Below, one piece after another: positions 1 through 7,961 of a DNA stretch of 26,893 nt (its first letter is position 1; each line of letters starts with the position of its first letter). Both the position numbers and the translations under genes were made by a program. Source of the stretch: an uncultured Christensenellaceae bacterium. GTDB taxonomy: Bacteria > Bacillota > Clostridia > Christensenellales > Borkfalkiaceae. The stretch spans positions 17,232-44,124 of the forward strand of contig CAJUKJ010000011.1 in assembly GCA_910587365.1 (NCBI GenBank). The letters are read 5' to 3'. The notes beneath the pieces were generated by a model. That model had not been told where the DNA came from and ran no database searches. It saw only the letters and a list, made by a program, of their open reading frames with translations.

Positions 1-211
1 AAGGAAAGTTGAATACTTCGCATAACATTGTTGCGCTTCGTTTTTTTATCGGTTACATACTTCCGTGTATGCGCCCTCAAAAAAAACCTTGCGCGCCTCG
101 TTCTGCTCGTATCTACGCATTTAAAGGAAAGTTGAATACTTCGCATAACATTGTTGCGCTTCGTTTTTTTATCGGTTATATACTTTCATATGCGCCTTCA
201 AAAAAACCGTA
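1..211. repeat. Two-copy direct repeat, 123-bp spacing
   Basis: A block of about 85 bp starting at position 1 recurs at position 124 with only a few changes. Both copies begin AAGGAAAGTTGAATACTTCG and end in a run of A followed by CC. The 123-bp spacing is a multiple of three, so it creates an apparent repetitive reading frame, but there is no ribosome binding site and no recognisable protein. The left copy is cut by the window start, so more copies may lie upstream. Nothing else is visible before the gene at 294. Confidence 0.7.
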
Positions 212-293
212 GAAATAATTATGCGAATATGCGCACGCGTCAACGTATTTAACGGGAAACCGAAATTATAAATAATTTAAGGAGGACATAGAT

Positions 294-1664
294 ATGTCGG
301 ATAACAAAATCCCTTACAAAACCTACTTAACTGAAAAGGAAATGCCCAAAACGTGGCTTAATTTAAATGCGTTTATGAAAAGCAAACACGACCCGTTTTT
401 AAATCCTGCTACGGGCAAGCCCTGCACTTCCGAGGAGCTTGAAGCAGTTTTCTGCAAGGAGTGCGTAAAGCAGGAGCTTAACTTTACCGACAAGGAAATT
501 GAAATTCCCGAAGGAATAAGAAGCTTTTATAAGACTTTCCGCCCGTCGCCGCTGGTGCGCGCGTACTTCCTTGAAAAAGCGTTGGATACCCCTGCGGAGA
601 TTTACTACAAGTTTGAAGGTAACAACACCTCGGGGTCGCACAAGCTTAATTCCGCGGCGGCGCAGGCGTATTACGCAAAACAGCAGGGCTTGACTTCTGT
701 TACTACCGAAACGGGAGCGGGGCAGTGGGGTACCGCGCTTTCGATGGCAGCGGCTTTCTTCGGGCTGAACCTTGACGTGTTTATGGTAAAGGTTTCTTCC
801 TTGCAGAAACCTTACAGAAGGGAGGTTATGCGCACCTACGGTGCAAACGTTATAGCTTCGCCCTCCGATACCACCGAAGCGGGCAGAAAGATTTTAAAGG
901 AATTTCCCGAAACGGGCGGCTCTCTCGGCTGCGCTATTTCCGAAGCGGTGGAAAAGGCTGTTTCCACGCCCGGTTGCAGGTATGTTTTAGGCAGCGTTTT
1001 GGACCACGTTATTTTGTACCAGTCGGTTATCGGACTTGAAAGCAAAGCCGTACTCGACAGGTTGGGCGTTTATCCCGACACGGTTATAGGCTGCGTGGGC
1101 GGCGGCTCGAACTTCGGCGGACTTATCGCACCGTATATGGCGGATAAATTGCAGGGCAGAAACGGTACCGAGTTTATAGGCGTAGAACCCGCAAGCTGTC
1201 CGTCGATGACGCGCGGAAAGTACGCATACGATTTCTGCGACAGGGCAAAAATTACGCCGCTTGCAAAGATGTACACGTTAGGCTGCGGCTTTATGCCCTC
1301 GCCAAACCATTCGGGCGGACTTCGCTATCACGGAATGAGTCCCATTGTTTCAAAGCTGTATGCGGACGGATATATGCGCGTAGAGGCGGTTGAACAGAGT
1401 AAGGTATTTGAAGCGGCAATTACTTTCGCCAAGACCGAAGGTATTCTTCCCGCACCCGAATCCAGCCACGCGATACGCGTTGCGATAGACGAGGCGTTAA
1501 AGTGCAAGGCAAGCGGGCAAAAGAAGAGTATACTGTTCGGTCTTACAGGCACGGGGTATTTCGACCTTGCCGCCTATAAACAGTACAACGACGGGACTAT
1601 GACGGATATTATCCCTACGGATAAGGACCTTGAAAAGGGCTTTGCAAGCATTCCGAAGATGTAA
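294..1664 (+). CDS. trpB: TrpB2-type tryptophan synthase beta chain
   Basis: This is a 456-residue PLP-dependent enzyme of the TrpB2 subgroup, expected to join indole and L-serine to make tryptophan. The PLP-binding lysine is K117 in SHKLNSA, the catalytic glutamate is E139 in TETGAGQWG, and the phosphate-binding loop is GGGSN at 269-273. The length and the N-terminal extension (about 80 residues before RPSPL) fit TrpB2 rather than the roughly 400-residue TrpB1. A strong AAGGAGG lies 8 nt before the ATG at 294. No trpA or other trp gene is nearby. TrpB2 enzymes are often free-standing and may salvage indole or use phosphoserine, so the physiological substrate is uncertain. The family call itself is secure. 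Confidence 0.93.
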   Translation: MSDNKIPYKTYLTEKEMPKTWLNLNAFMKSKHDPFLNPATGKPCTSEELEAVFCKECVKQELNFTDKEIEIPEGIRSFYKTFRPSPLVRAYFLEKALDTPAEIYYKFEGNNTSGSHKLNSAAAQAYYAKQQGLTSVTTETGAGQWGTALSMAAAFFGLNLDVFMVKVSSLQKPYRREVMRTYGANVIASPSDTTEAGRKILKEFPETGGSLGCAISEAVEKAVSTPGCRYVLGSVLDHVILYQSVIGLESKAVLDRLGVYPDTVIGCVGGGSNFGGLIAPYMADKLQGRNGTEFIGVEPASCPSMTRGKYAYDFCDRAKITPLAKMYTLGCGFMPSPNHSGGLRYHGMSPIVSKLYADGYMRVEAVEQSKVFEAAITFAKTEGILPAPESSHAIRVAIDEALKCKASGQKKSILFGLTGTGYFDLAAYKQYNDGTMTDIIPTDKDLEKGFASIPKM

Positions 1665-1667
1665 TCG

Positions 1668-1702
1668 AAAAAAGTGCGCCGCCGTTTTTAAACGGCGGCG
1701 CA
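1668..1702 (-). terminator. Intrinsic terminator between convergent trpB2 and GH2 genes
   Basis: A 13-bp GC-rich stem (1675-1687 paired with 1690-1702, two-base loop) sits between two convergent genes. The A-run at 1668-1673 reads as a T-tract on the minus strand, so it mainly terminates the GH2 transcript. The plus-strand side is only moderately T-rich, so it probably acts in both directions, weaker for trpB2. Confidence 0.8.
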
Positions 1703-1707
1703 ATCAT

Positions 1708-3648
1708 TTATTTCTGCCAGCTTTGGGTTTCGGATTTAACGTGCAGCTTATACGAAGGGTCGGGTTTTTTGACGCGGTAAATTTCGCACTCGTCTATGCA
1801 CTCGCCGCTTACGGCGCGCAGCTTGGTTTTTTCTTCAAGCCTTATGCTGAATTTAAAGGCACGTCCGTCCTTTGATTTTCCCTTAATAAGCTTGCCGTTT
1901 GCTATGAGGTCTGCCTTCCCCGTATTTGTATAAACGGTAATTTCCGTCCTCTTGCCAGTGCGATTTTTAAAACGCTTGCCGGCGATATGTATAAATGGCT
2001 GTTTCGACCAGTAAGCTTTGTAGATATAAAAGCTGTCCTTTTTAATTTTACGGTCAAAGGTTACAAGTCCCTTGTGGTTCATTCCCGGTTCGCCGCCCTG
2101 GTTTCTTGCGTCGGCGGCAAAGTCGAACATATTCCATACGTAAGTACCCCAAAGGTAGGGGTGCCGTTCAAAACACCTCAACATATATTCGTGGTATTTT
2201 GCCTGGTACTCTTCGGAGTTGTCGCCGCGTTTTGGCTTTTTCGAGTGTAGGTTGGGCATCGCCTCGGCACCGTATTCGGAATAGCCTAAACAGCTCTTCG
2301 GGAAAAGGGTGTGGTAAAGGTTAATCCACCAATCATTTAAGAAGAAACCGGGTACGTACCAGCCGAGGTACAGGTTCCAAGCTACGATATCCGTAATATG
2401 CGCCGTCTTGTTGCGCGGTCCGCACATTGCAAAGCACGCAAGAGTTGTGGGGCGTGAAGGGTCGGTTTGCTTGACAAGCGCGTTTAGTTTTTTATGGAAT
2501 TTGAGCATATCCCTTTTATGCTTGCCGTACATCGTAATTTCGTTGGAAATTCCCCAGGTAACTATACAGGGGTGGTTGTACTGCTGGTAAATAAGTTCCT
2601 TCATCTGCGATACGGCGTTTTCGTTTGCCTCGGGCATATGGCGGGAGATATAGGGAATTTCCGCCCACACGACCATACCGTTTTCATCGCATAAATCGTA
2701 AAAGTAATCGTCGTGCTGGTAGTGTGCGAGCCTTATCGAGTTTGCGCCCATTTCCTTTATAAGGCGCATATCGTCTTCGTGGTCTTCAAGCGAAAGTGCG
2801 TTGCCTATCTTGGGTCTGTCCTGGTGTCGCGCAACGCCGTGGAGGGGATAGGGATTGCCGTTTAAAATAAATCCCTTTTTCGGGTCGAACGCGAACGTGC
2901 GGAAGCCGAATTGCTGCTCTATATAGTCAACCGTTTCGCCGTCTACCACAAGCTCCGCGCAGGCAGTGTAAAGGTAGGGGTCTTCTACGCCGTTCCAGCG
3001 GTGTACGGAATTTACGGTAAGCTTTTCCCCGTTTCCGCCCTCGGCAACGGTTTGCCCCGAGCTGTCTATTACAGCTATTTTAACTTCTCCTTCGCCCTTA
3101 ACGTAAGCGGTGGTTGTTACCGTGCCTATTTTGCCGTTCAGCTCGGGACATATCTTCATACCGCAGGAGCCGAAAAAGTCCAAATCGAAATGGTTTTTAT
3201 TTACTATTATAAGGTTTACGTCGCGGTATATTCCGCCGTAAAATGTAAAGTCCGCAGTCTGCGGGTAAACCTTTTCGTTTTTTGAATTGTCAACGCGCAC
3301 GCAAAGCGAATTTTCGTCCTGTAAATAATCGGCAATTTCCGCGCGGAAGGTGGAGTATCCGCCATTGTGCGTGCAGACCAAATGCCCGTTCAGCCATATC
3401 TCGGCAGAGGAGTTTACTCCCTTAAATTCTATATAGGCGGTTTCGTCGTCGCTGAATTCGGGCTTTTTGAATTTGTGTACGAACCAGAATGCCCCGCGTA
3501 AGTAATCCCCGCCGCCGTCCTGTCCGTCCTTACCATTCCAGGTATAGGGTAAATCGAGTTTTTTTCCTTCCTTTTTTGCCGCCGCTTCTGCGCCGCAGTC
3601 GCTTTTTATAAAGTTCCAATCCCTGTTGATATTTAAAATTACTCTCAT
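1708..3648 (-). CDS. GH2 glycosidase (beta-glucuronidase or beta-galactosidase)
   Basis: This is a 646-residue intracellular glycoside hydrolase of family 2 without a signal peptide. The order is a sugar-binding jelly-roll domain (about 1-150), an Ig-like domain (about 155-250), a TIM barrel (about 255-550) and a short C-terminal tail. The acid/base is E370 in WGISNE and the nucleophile is E458 in GYSEYG. An N-x-K triplet (N524, K526) sits just after the barrel, where beta-glucuronidases carry their carboxylate-binding NxK. However, related beta-galactosidases can show a similar N-x-K-G-L string, so it does not settle substrate. The neighbouring uxuA/uxuB and GPH symporter favour glucuronides. 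It follows the AraC gene by 10 nt, with AGAGGT as ribosome binding site, and forms one operon with it. Confidence 0.88.
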   Translation of the reverse strand: MRVILNINRDWNFIKSDCGAEAAAKKEGKKLDLPYTWNGKDGQDGGGDYLRGAFWFVHKFKKPEFSDDETAYIEFKGVNSSAEIWLNGHLVCTHNGGYSTFRAEIADYLQDENSLCVRVDNSKNEKVYPQTADFTFYGGIYRDVNLIIVNKNHFDLDFFGSCGMKICPELNGKIGTVTTTAYVKGEGEVKIAVIDSSGQTVAEGGNGEKLTVNSVHRWNGVEDPYLYTACAELVVDGETVDYIEQQFGFRTFAFDPKKGFILNGNPYPLHGVARHQDRPKIGNALSLEDHEDDMRLIKEMGANSIRLAHYQHDDYFYDLCDENGMVVWAEIPYISRHMPEANENAVSQMKELIYQQYNHPCIVTWGISNEITMYGKHKRDMLKFHKKLNALVKQTDPSRPTTLACFAMCGPRNKTAHITDIVAWNLYLGWYVPGFFLNDWWINLYHTLFPKSCLGYSEYGAEAMPNLHSKKPKRGDNSEEYQAKYHEYMLRCFERHPYLWGTYVWNMFDFAADARNQGGEPGMNHKGLVTFDRKIKKDSFYIYKAYWSKQPFIHIAGKRFKNRTGKRTEITVYTNTGKADLIANGKLIKGKSKDGRAFKFSIRLEEKTKLRAVSGECIDECEIYRVKKPDPSYKLHVKSETQSWQK

Positions 3649-3658
3649 TACTGACCTC

Positions 3659-4435
3659 TTATATATCGTATGAATCTATTTCGTTAAGTTCGATGAATTT
3701 TTTATAGGCACGGTAAAACGTGGAGTAGGTTTCAAAACCGAACATTTCCGCCGCTTCGTGCTTTTTCGTGCCGCTTAAAATCATATGGTGCGCCGCTATT
3801 ATCTTTTTGGAACGGACGTACTGCATAATAGGTATTTTCATTTGCCGTTTGAATTCCACCGTTATAAACGATTTGGAATAGTGGAATTCGTCGGAAAGCG
3901 TCTGCATGGTTATGGGTTTACGGATATTGGAGTCTATGTAAGCAATTACGCTTTCTATAAAGCTGTTGTGTGTCTTTGCGGGGTGCAAAGGGTTGTGCAT
4001 AAGCGAAACCAAAAGTTTAATCGTTTCGCACATGAACAGGGTGTATAATTCGTTATCGGAATATTGCTTGAAGTAGTTGTCAAACTGGTTGAAAATTACT
4101 TCGTACTTTTTACAGTTGGAATAGAACGAGCCGTTGTTCGCAAGCTTTTCGCGCATATATTCAGGAACGAGCGAGTCTGAAAATTTAAAGACGTACCTTT
4201 CGTAAGGCACGCTTAAATCTACCGTTGCAAAGTGGTATTTACCCGAAGGGATAAAAACGAGGTCGCCTTCACGAAGTTCAAGCGTTTCAGACTCAACTGT
4301 ATACTTGACTTGTCCGCGGACAAAGTATAAAATTTCATTGAAGCCGTGAATGTGTTTAAAGTAATCCTCGGTTGGCGAACTCGGGTTATCGATTTTATGC
4401 GCAAAATCGATATTTTTGTGTAAAAAGTAAAACAT
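3659..4435 (-). CDS. AraC-family regulator of the GH2/symporter locus
   Basis: This 258-residue regulator has an N-terminal cupin sensor (about 10-140; HGFNEILYF, then GDLVFIPSGKYH) and a C-terminal pair of AraC helix-turn-helix motifs (about 160-255; TMQTLSDEFHYSKSFITVEF and the second helix around FGFETYSTFYRAYKK). It probably senses a sugar or glycoside and controls both the GH2 gene behind it and the divergent symporter. The start at 4435 is notable: no Shine-Dalgarno precedes it, and a good minus-strand promoter ends seven bases before the ATG, which suggests a leaderless message. No other in-frame start preserves the cupin. Confidence 0.88.
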   Translation of the reverse strand: MFYFLHKNIDFAHKIDNPSSPTEDYFKHIHGFNEILYFVRGQVKYTVESETLELREGDLVFIPSGKYHFATVDLSVPYERYVFKFSDSLVPEYMREKLANNGSFYSNCKKYEVIFNQFDNYFKQYSDNELYTLFMCETIKLLVSLMHNPLHPAKTHNSFIESVIAYIDSNIRKPITMQTLSDEFHYSKSFITVEFKRQMKIPIMQYVRSKKIIAAHHMILSGTKKHEAAEMFGFETYSTFYRAYKKFIELNEIDSYDI

Positions 4436-4441
4436 ATTTGC

Positions 4442-4470
4442 ATTATATCATACGCTTACAAAAAATGCAA
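4442..4470 (-). promoter_or_regulatory. Promoter of the AraC-GH2 operon
   Basis: Read on the minus strand, TTGCAT (4465-4470) and TATAAT (4442-4447) are separated by 17 bases, close to the sigma-A consensus. The expected transcription start falls at about 4435, the A of the AraC start codon, implying little or no 5' leader. Confidence 0.65.
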
Positions 4471-4493
4471 TATTTTTACAAAAAATTTGCAAT
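4456..4493. promoter_or_regulatory. Direct-repeat operator candidate between divergent genes
   Basis: TTACAAAAAATGCAAT (4456-4471) is repeated as TTACAAAAAATTTGCAAT (4476-4493), 20-22 bp apart, about two helical turns. AraC-type proteins usually bind such direct repeats. The copies overlap the -35 regions of both divergent promoters, so one bound regulator could control both directions. Binding is inferred. Confidence 0.55.
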
Positions 4494-4514
4494 GGATATT
4501 ATTGAGAATATGAT
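4487..4514 (+). promoter_or_regulatory. Candidate promoter of the GPH symporter gene
   Basis: TTGCAA (4487-4492) and TATGAT (4509-4514) are 16 bases apart, 38 bp before the symporter start. The -35 overlaps the second direct repeat of the presumed AraC operator. Confidence 0.45.
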
Positions 4515-4552
4515 GTACAATAATGCTGAAAAACAATTAGCGGGGAAGATTA

Positions 4553-6595
4553 ATGGACAATACACAAGCACTCGGTCAAAACCGTGCGAAACCATGGCAA
4601 ATCGCGCTGTTTCCGTTTAACAATGCGGCAACTAACGTCTACTTTGCATTTTATACTTATTTTACTTATTTTGCCATGCTGTTTCTGACGGGCAGTACGG
4701 CAACTTCGTTGGCGGGTGCAATCGTGTCCGGCGGACTTGTGCTTATTATAACAAACTTCAATATGCTGTTCGCGCCGTTGATGAGGGTGTTTGACGGCGT
4801 AACCGACCCCGTTCTCGGCGGGTTGATGGATAAGACCAAAACTCGCTTGGGTAAGTTCCGTCCGTTTATGATTATAGGCAATCTTATGCTTGCCCTTTCG
4901 TTGGTGCTTATGACGGTGGTATTCCGCGGTGTGGGGAATAACTTGTCCTGGCTGCGCTGGGTTGCGTATATACTGAGCTATATTATTTACGTCCTCGGAT
5001 ATACCTGCCAATGCGCCGTGACCAAGGCGGGGCAGACCTGTCTGACAAACGACCCGAAGCAGCGGTCGCAGTTCGTTATATGGAATATGATTGGTATGAT
5101 AGGCTCTATCGTGCTTGTTAACGTAATGGCGGGCGGAGTGCTTACCAACGAAGCGATTTGTCCAAAAGGGCTTATCGTTCACGAGGTTACGGGCGGCGGC
5201 GGTATGACCGCGGCGCAGATGGTTGAAGAGTGGATTGCAAAGGGAATAAACTATTCCAATATAGACGTTGCGTCCCTTACGGGCAGTAATTATACTTACC
5301 TATACGGTGCTTCCTACGGCATACAGTTTTATAATATAATGGTGCCGTTCGTAATTATAGTTTCCGCAGTATATACGGCAATGGCGGTTGCGGCTATCTG
5401 GCAGAAGGACAGACCGGAGTTTTGGGGCGTTTCCCAAACGCCTGCCAAAATTAAGGACTATATCGGCATAATAAAAGGTAACAAGGAAATACGTTGGCTT
5501 GTTTTGTCATCGGGGCTTAATAAGCTGGCTTCCACGGTTGCAACCTCGGGTACGGTTGCCTTTCTCGTTTACGGTTGTCTGATGGGCGACTATAACGGAC
5601 TTTTTATTCCGTTTTATGCTTTATGCTTCGTTTTTATGGGTATATTTTTTCTGTGGGGGTCAAATACCGCAGGCAGAAAGGGGCAAAAGCGCGGTGTTGC
5701 ACAGTTTACCGTGTTTGCCTTGATTTTCTATATAGGCGTTCTTATAATGCTTTGCATTTATAACCACGACGACCCTGCAACCTATCTTTCGCTTTTTAAA
5801 ATCGACGACAGCGGGTTCCACGTTACTATTAACGCTTATACGGTATTCTTTATAATTTTCTACGGATGCGGTTATGGGGCTTTCAATTGCTGCGATAACC
5901 TGACCATACCTATGGTTGCCGACTGTACCGACTACGAAACGTACCGCTCCGGCAACTACGTCCCGGGTATTATGGGAACTATATTCTCGCTCGTGGATAA
6001 AGTCATTTCATCGTTGCAGACAGTTATTTTAACGCTGTTTATATGTATAATAAATCCCAATGTAGACGCGCTTCCCGCAGAGGGTTCGCCCTACGTTGAG
6101 GGGATGCAGCTTTCCGCCATACTTTGTTTCTGCGTGCTTCCGATGCTTGCCTGGGCTGTAACCGTGTTCTGTATGACAAGGTACGGTTTATCGGGTAAAA
6201 AATTACAGGAAGTGCAGGCGGTCAACGCGGTAAGAAAAGCTGCCGTCCAAGGCGGTATGACAATGGAACAGGCTATGCAGACCTGGCAGTCCATTGACCA
6301 GGTTCCCGCGGCGTTCGTACCCGTGAAGAAACCGCGCATTAATAAAAAAACGGGCGAAGTTATCGAAGAAAAAGAAAATTGGCTGGATAAAGTTTATAAC
6401 AAAATTTTTACCAAACGCGAAAAGACGACCTCTGCCGCACCGTCGTCAAATGCGGTTGATATTCCCGACGAGTATCTGACGGACGAGGTTCGCGCCGATA
6501 TTGCAAATTTCGGTAAGGATGTCGGGCAAACGGAAGAGTGTAAGGTAGAAGAAGGCGTTGTGGAAACCGACGGCACCGAAAAAGAAAACGAATAA
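4553..6595 (+). CDS. GPH-family glycoside/hexuronide:cation symporter
   Basis: This is a 680-residue membrane protein of the glycoside-pentoside-hexuronide family (MelB/UidB/XynB relatives), with about 12 hydrophobic segments. The hallmark FDGVTDP (80-86) and TRLGKFRP (97-104) lie in the first cytoplasmic loop, and the second hallmark MVADCTDYETYRSG (454-467) is present. Family members are usually about 450-500 residues. This one is longer because of a soluble insertion (about 195-258) between two membrane segments and a hydrophilic, acidic C-terminal tail (about 545-680). It is divergent from the AraC/GH2 pair and upstream of uxuA, so a glucuronide or similar beta-glycoside is the likely cargo. 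The ribosome binding site (GGGGAAG) is modest. Confidence 0.88.
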   Translation: MDNTQALGQNRAKPWQIALFPFNNAATNVYFAFYTYFTYFAMLFLTGSTATSLAGAIVSGGLVLIITNFNMLFAPLMRVFDGVTDPVLGGLMDKTKTRLGKFRPFMIIGNLMLALSLVLMTVVFRGVGNNLSWLRWVAYILSYIIYVLGYTCQCAVTKAGQTCLTNDPKQRSQFVIWNMIGMIGSIVLVNVMAGGVLTNEAICPKGLIVHEVTGGGGMTAAQMVEEWIAKGINYSNIDVASLTGSNYTYLYGASYGIQFYNIMVPFVIIVSAVYTAMAVAAIWQKDRPEFWGVSQTPAKIKDYIGIIKGNKEIRWLVLSSGLNKLASTVATSGTVAFLVYGCLMGDYNGLFIPFYALCFVFMGIFFLWGSNTAGRKGQKRGVAQFTVFALIFYIGVLIMLCIYNHDDPATYLSLFKIDDSGFHVTINAYTVFFIIFYGCGYGAFNCCDNLTIPMVADCTDYETYRSGNYVPGIMGTIFSLVDKVISSLQTVILTLFICIINPNVDALPAEGSPYVEGMQLSAILCFCVLPMLAWAVTVFCMTRYGLSGKKLQEVQAVNAVRKAAVQGGMTMEQAMQTWQSIDQVPAAFVPVKKPRINKKTGEVIEEKENWLDKVYNKIFTKREKTTSAAPSSNAVDIPDEYLTDEVRADIANFGKDVGQTEECKVEEGVVETDGTEKENE

Positions 6596-6610
6596 AAATG
6601 GGTTTTGTTC

Positions 6611-6840
6611 AGGCGCAGATTAGCCGAGATTTTTGTGAGGAGATTTAAAAATAATAACGGCGCGACCGAAAACGACGATTTTCGGTCAGCGCACAGCATT
6701 TGCGCAAACTTGCGCCTCAGTGGAGTGAATGTCTGCGATTATATAATTGTTTGCCCTTAAAAATCGCAGACAGAGAGGCAAAGCCTCTGAAAATCACGAA
6801 AAATCGCAGGCGCAGATTAGCCGAGATTTTTGTGAGGAGA
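6611..6840. repeat. Duplicated 33-bp sequence plus nested inverted repeats upstream of uxuA
   Basis: A 33-bp sequence beginning AGGCGCAGATTAGCCGAG and ending GTGAGGAGA occurs identically at 6611-6643 and 6808-6840. The second copy supplies the GAGGAG ribosome binding site of uxuA. Between the copies are an inverted repeat GTCTGCGATT/AATCGCAGAC (6731-6740 and 6762-6771), a 9-bp hairpin (GACCGAAAA at 6664-6672 with TTTTCGGTC at 6679-6687) and a 6-bp hairpin (6774-6788). This fills the 253-bp gap between the symporter and uxuA. No clear terminator with a T-tract is seen, so read-through from the symporter is possible. Confidence 0.75.
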
Positions 6841-6848
6841 ATTTATTT

Positions 6849-7880
6849 ATGAAAATGACCTTTCGATGGTACGGGGAGCAGGACAGCATCCCTTTACGGT
6901 ACATAAAGCAAATACCCAATATGAGTGGCGTGGTAACAGCCGTTTACGACGTCCCCGTCGGCGGGGTGTGGGAGCTTGATAAAATTCTGAAATTGAAAGA
7001 GCTGTGCGAAAACGAGGGACTGGAAATGCAAGTCATCGAGTCCGTTCCCGTACACGAGTATATAAAGCTCGGCAAGCCCTCGCGCGACGAACTTATAGCC
7101 AACTACACGCGCAATATCCGCAACCTCGGCAAAGCGGGGGTTAAGTGTATCTGTTACAATTTTATGCCCGTGTTCGACTGGCTGCGCACAGACCTTAAAA
7201 CCAAGGCGAAGGACGGAAGCAATTCGCTTTCCTACAACCACGCGCAGCTATTAAAATGCGACCCGAAAAACCTGCATCTTCCCGGTTGGGATGAAAGCTA
7301 TTCTACGCAACAGCTTAATTCTCTTTTAGAGGAATATAAGGGCATTTCGCATGAAAAGCTGTTTGAAAATCTGGTTTACTTTTTGAATGGGATAATGCCC
7401 GCGTGTGACGATACGGGTATAAATATGGCAATACACCCCGACGACCCGCCTTGGGATATGTTCGGGCTGCCGAGGATAATTACGGGCGCGGACAGCTATG
7501 ATAAAATGATTGAAGCCGTACCCGATAAGCACAACGGTTTTACCTTCTGTACGGGCAGTCTGGGCGCGGGCAGGTTTAACGATTTACCCGCCATAGCAAA
7601 GAAGTACGCGGACAGAATTTATTTTGCGCACATAAGACAGTTGAAGTACGGCGGGGAAAAAGACTTTACCGAAGCGGGGCATCTGACGTCTGCGGGCGAC
7701 CTCGATATTTACGCTATAATCAAGGCGTTAGTCAAGGCGGGCTTTGACGGCTACGTCCGTCCCGACCACGGCAGAAACATCTGGGGCGAGGACGGCAAGC
7801 CCGGTTACGGCTTATACGACAGGGCTTTGGGCGCGGCGTATTTAAACGGCTTATTTGAAGCGATAGAAAAAGAAAAATAA
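6849..7880 (+). CDS. uxuA: Mannonate dehydratase
   Basis: This is a 343-residue UxuA-family enzyme that dehydrates D-mannonate to 2-keto-3-deoxy-D-gluconate in hexuronate catabolism. Family signatures are the N-terminal MTFRWYG, the PNMSGVVTAVYDVPVG stretch, the VIESVPVHEYIKLG segment, CYNFMPVFDWLRTDL, AIHPDDPPWDMFGLPRI (metal-site region), and the C-terminal FAHIRQ and YVRPDHGR. An earlier in-frame ATG at 6747 would add 34 residues encoded by the upstream repeat. The start at 6849 is preferred because GAGGAG lies 9 nt before it and the family begins with MKMTFRWYG. It is followed 81 bp later by uxuB. Confidence 0.93.
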   Translation: MKMTFRWYGEQDSIPLRYIKQIPNMSGVVTAVYDVPVGGVWELDKILKLKELCENEGLEMQVIESVPVHEYIKLGKPSRDELIANYTRNIRNLGKAGVKCICYNFMPVFDWLRTDLKTKAKDGSNSLSYNHAQLLKCDPKNLHLPGWDESYSTQQLNSLLEEYKGISHEKLFENLVYFLNGIMPACDDTGINMAIHPDDPPWDMFGLPRIITGADSYDKMIEAVPDKHNGFTFCTGSLGAGRFNDLPAIAKKYADRIYFAHIRQLKYGGEKDFTEAGHLTSAGDLDIYAIIKALVKAGFDGYVRPDHGRNIWGEDGKPGYGLYDRALGAAYLNGLFEAIEKEK

Positions 7881-7961
7881 ACATTCGCCGTGCAATAGTC
7901 GGCGGTTTAAGTGTTTAACGGTATGTAAACCAAGTTATAAAATACATTAAGGAGAGTATAT

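Noticed and set aside
9..212. 67-residue frame over the first repeat
   Set aside because: The frame exists only because the repeat spacing is a multiple of three. There is no ribosome binding site and no protein-like conservation.
4550..5182. Long minus-strand open frame (210 residues) opposite the symporter
   Set aside because: It lies wholly opposite a well-supported membrane transporter, has a low-complexity H/R/K-rich composition, and matches no recognisable family.
6747..6848. Upstream start for uxuA adding 34 residues
   Set aside because: The extra residues come from the intergenic repeat, and the family start and ribosome binding site both point to 6849.
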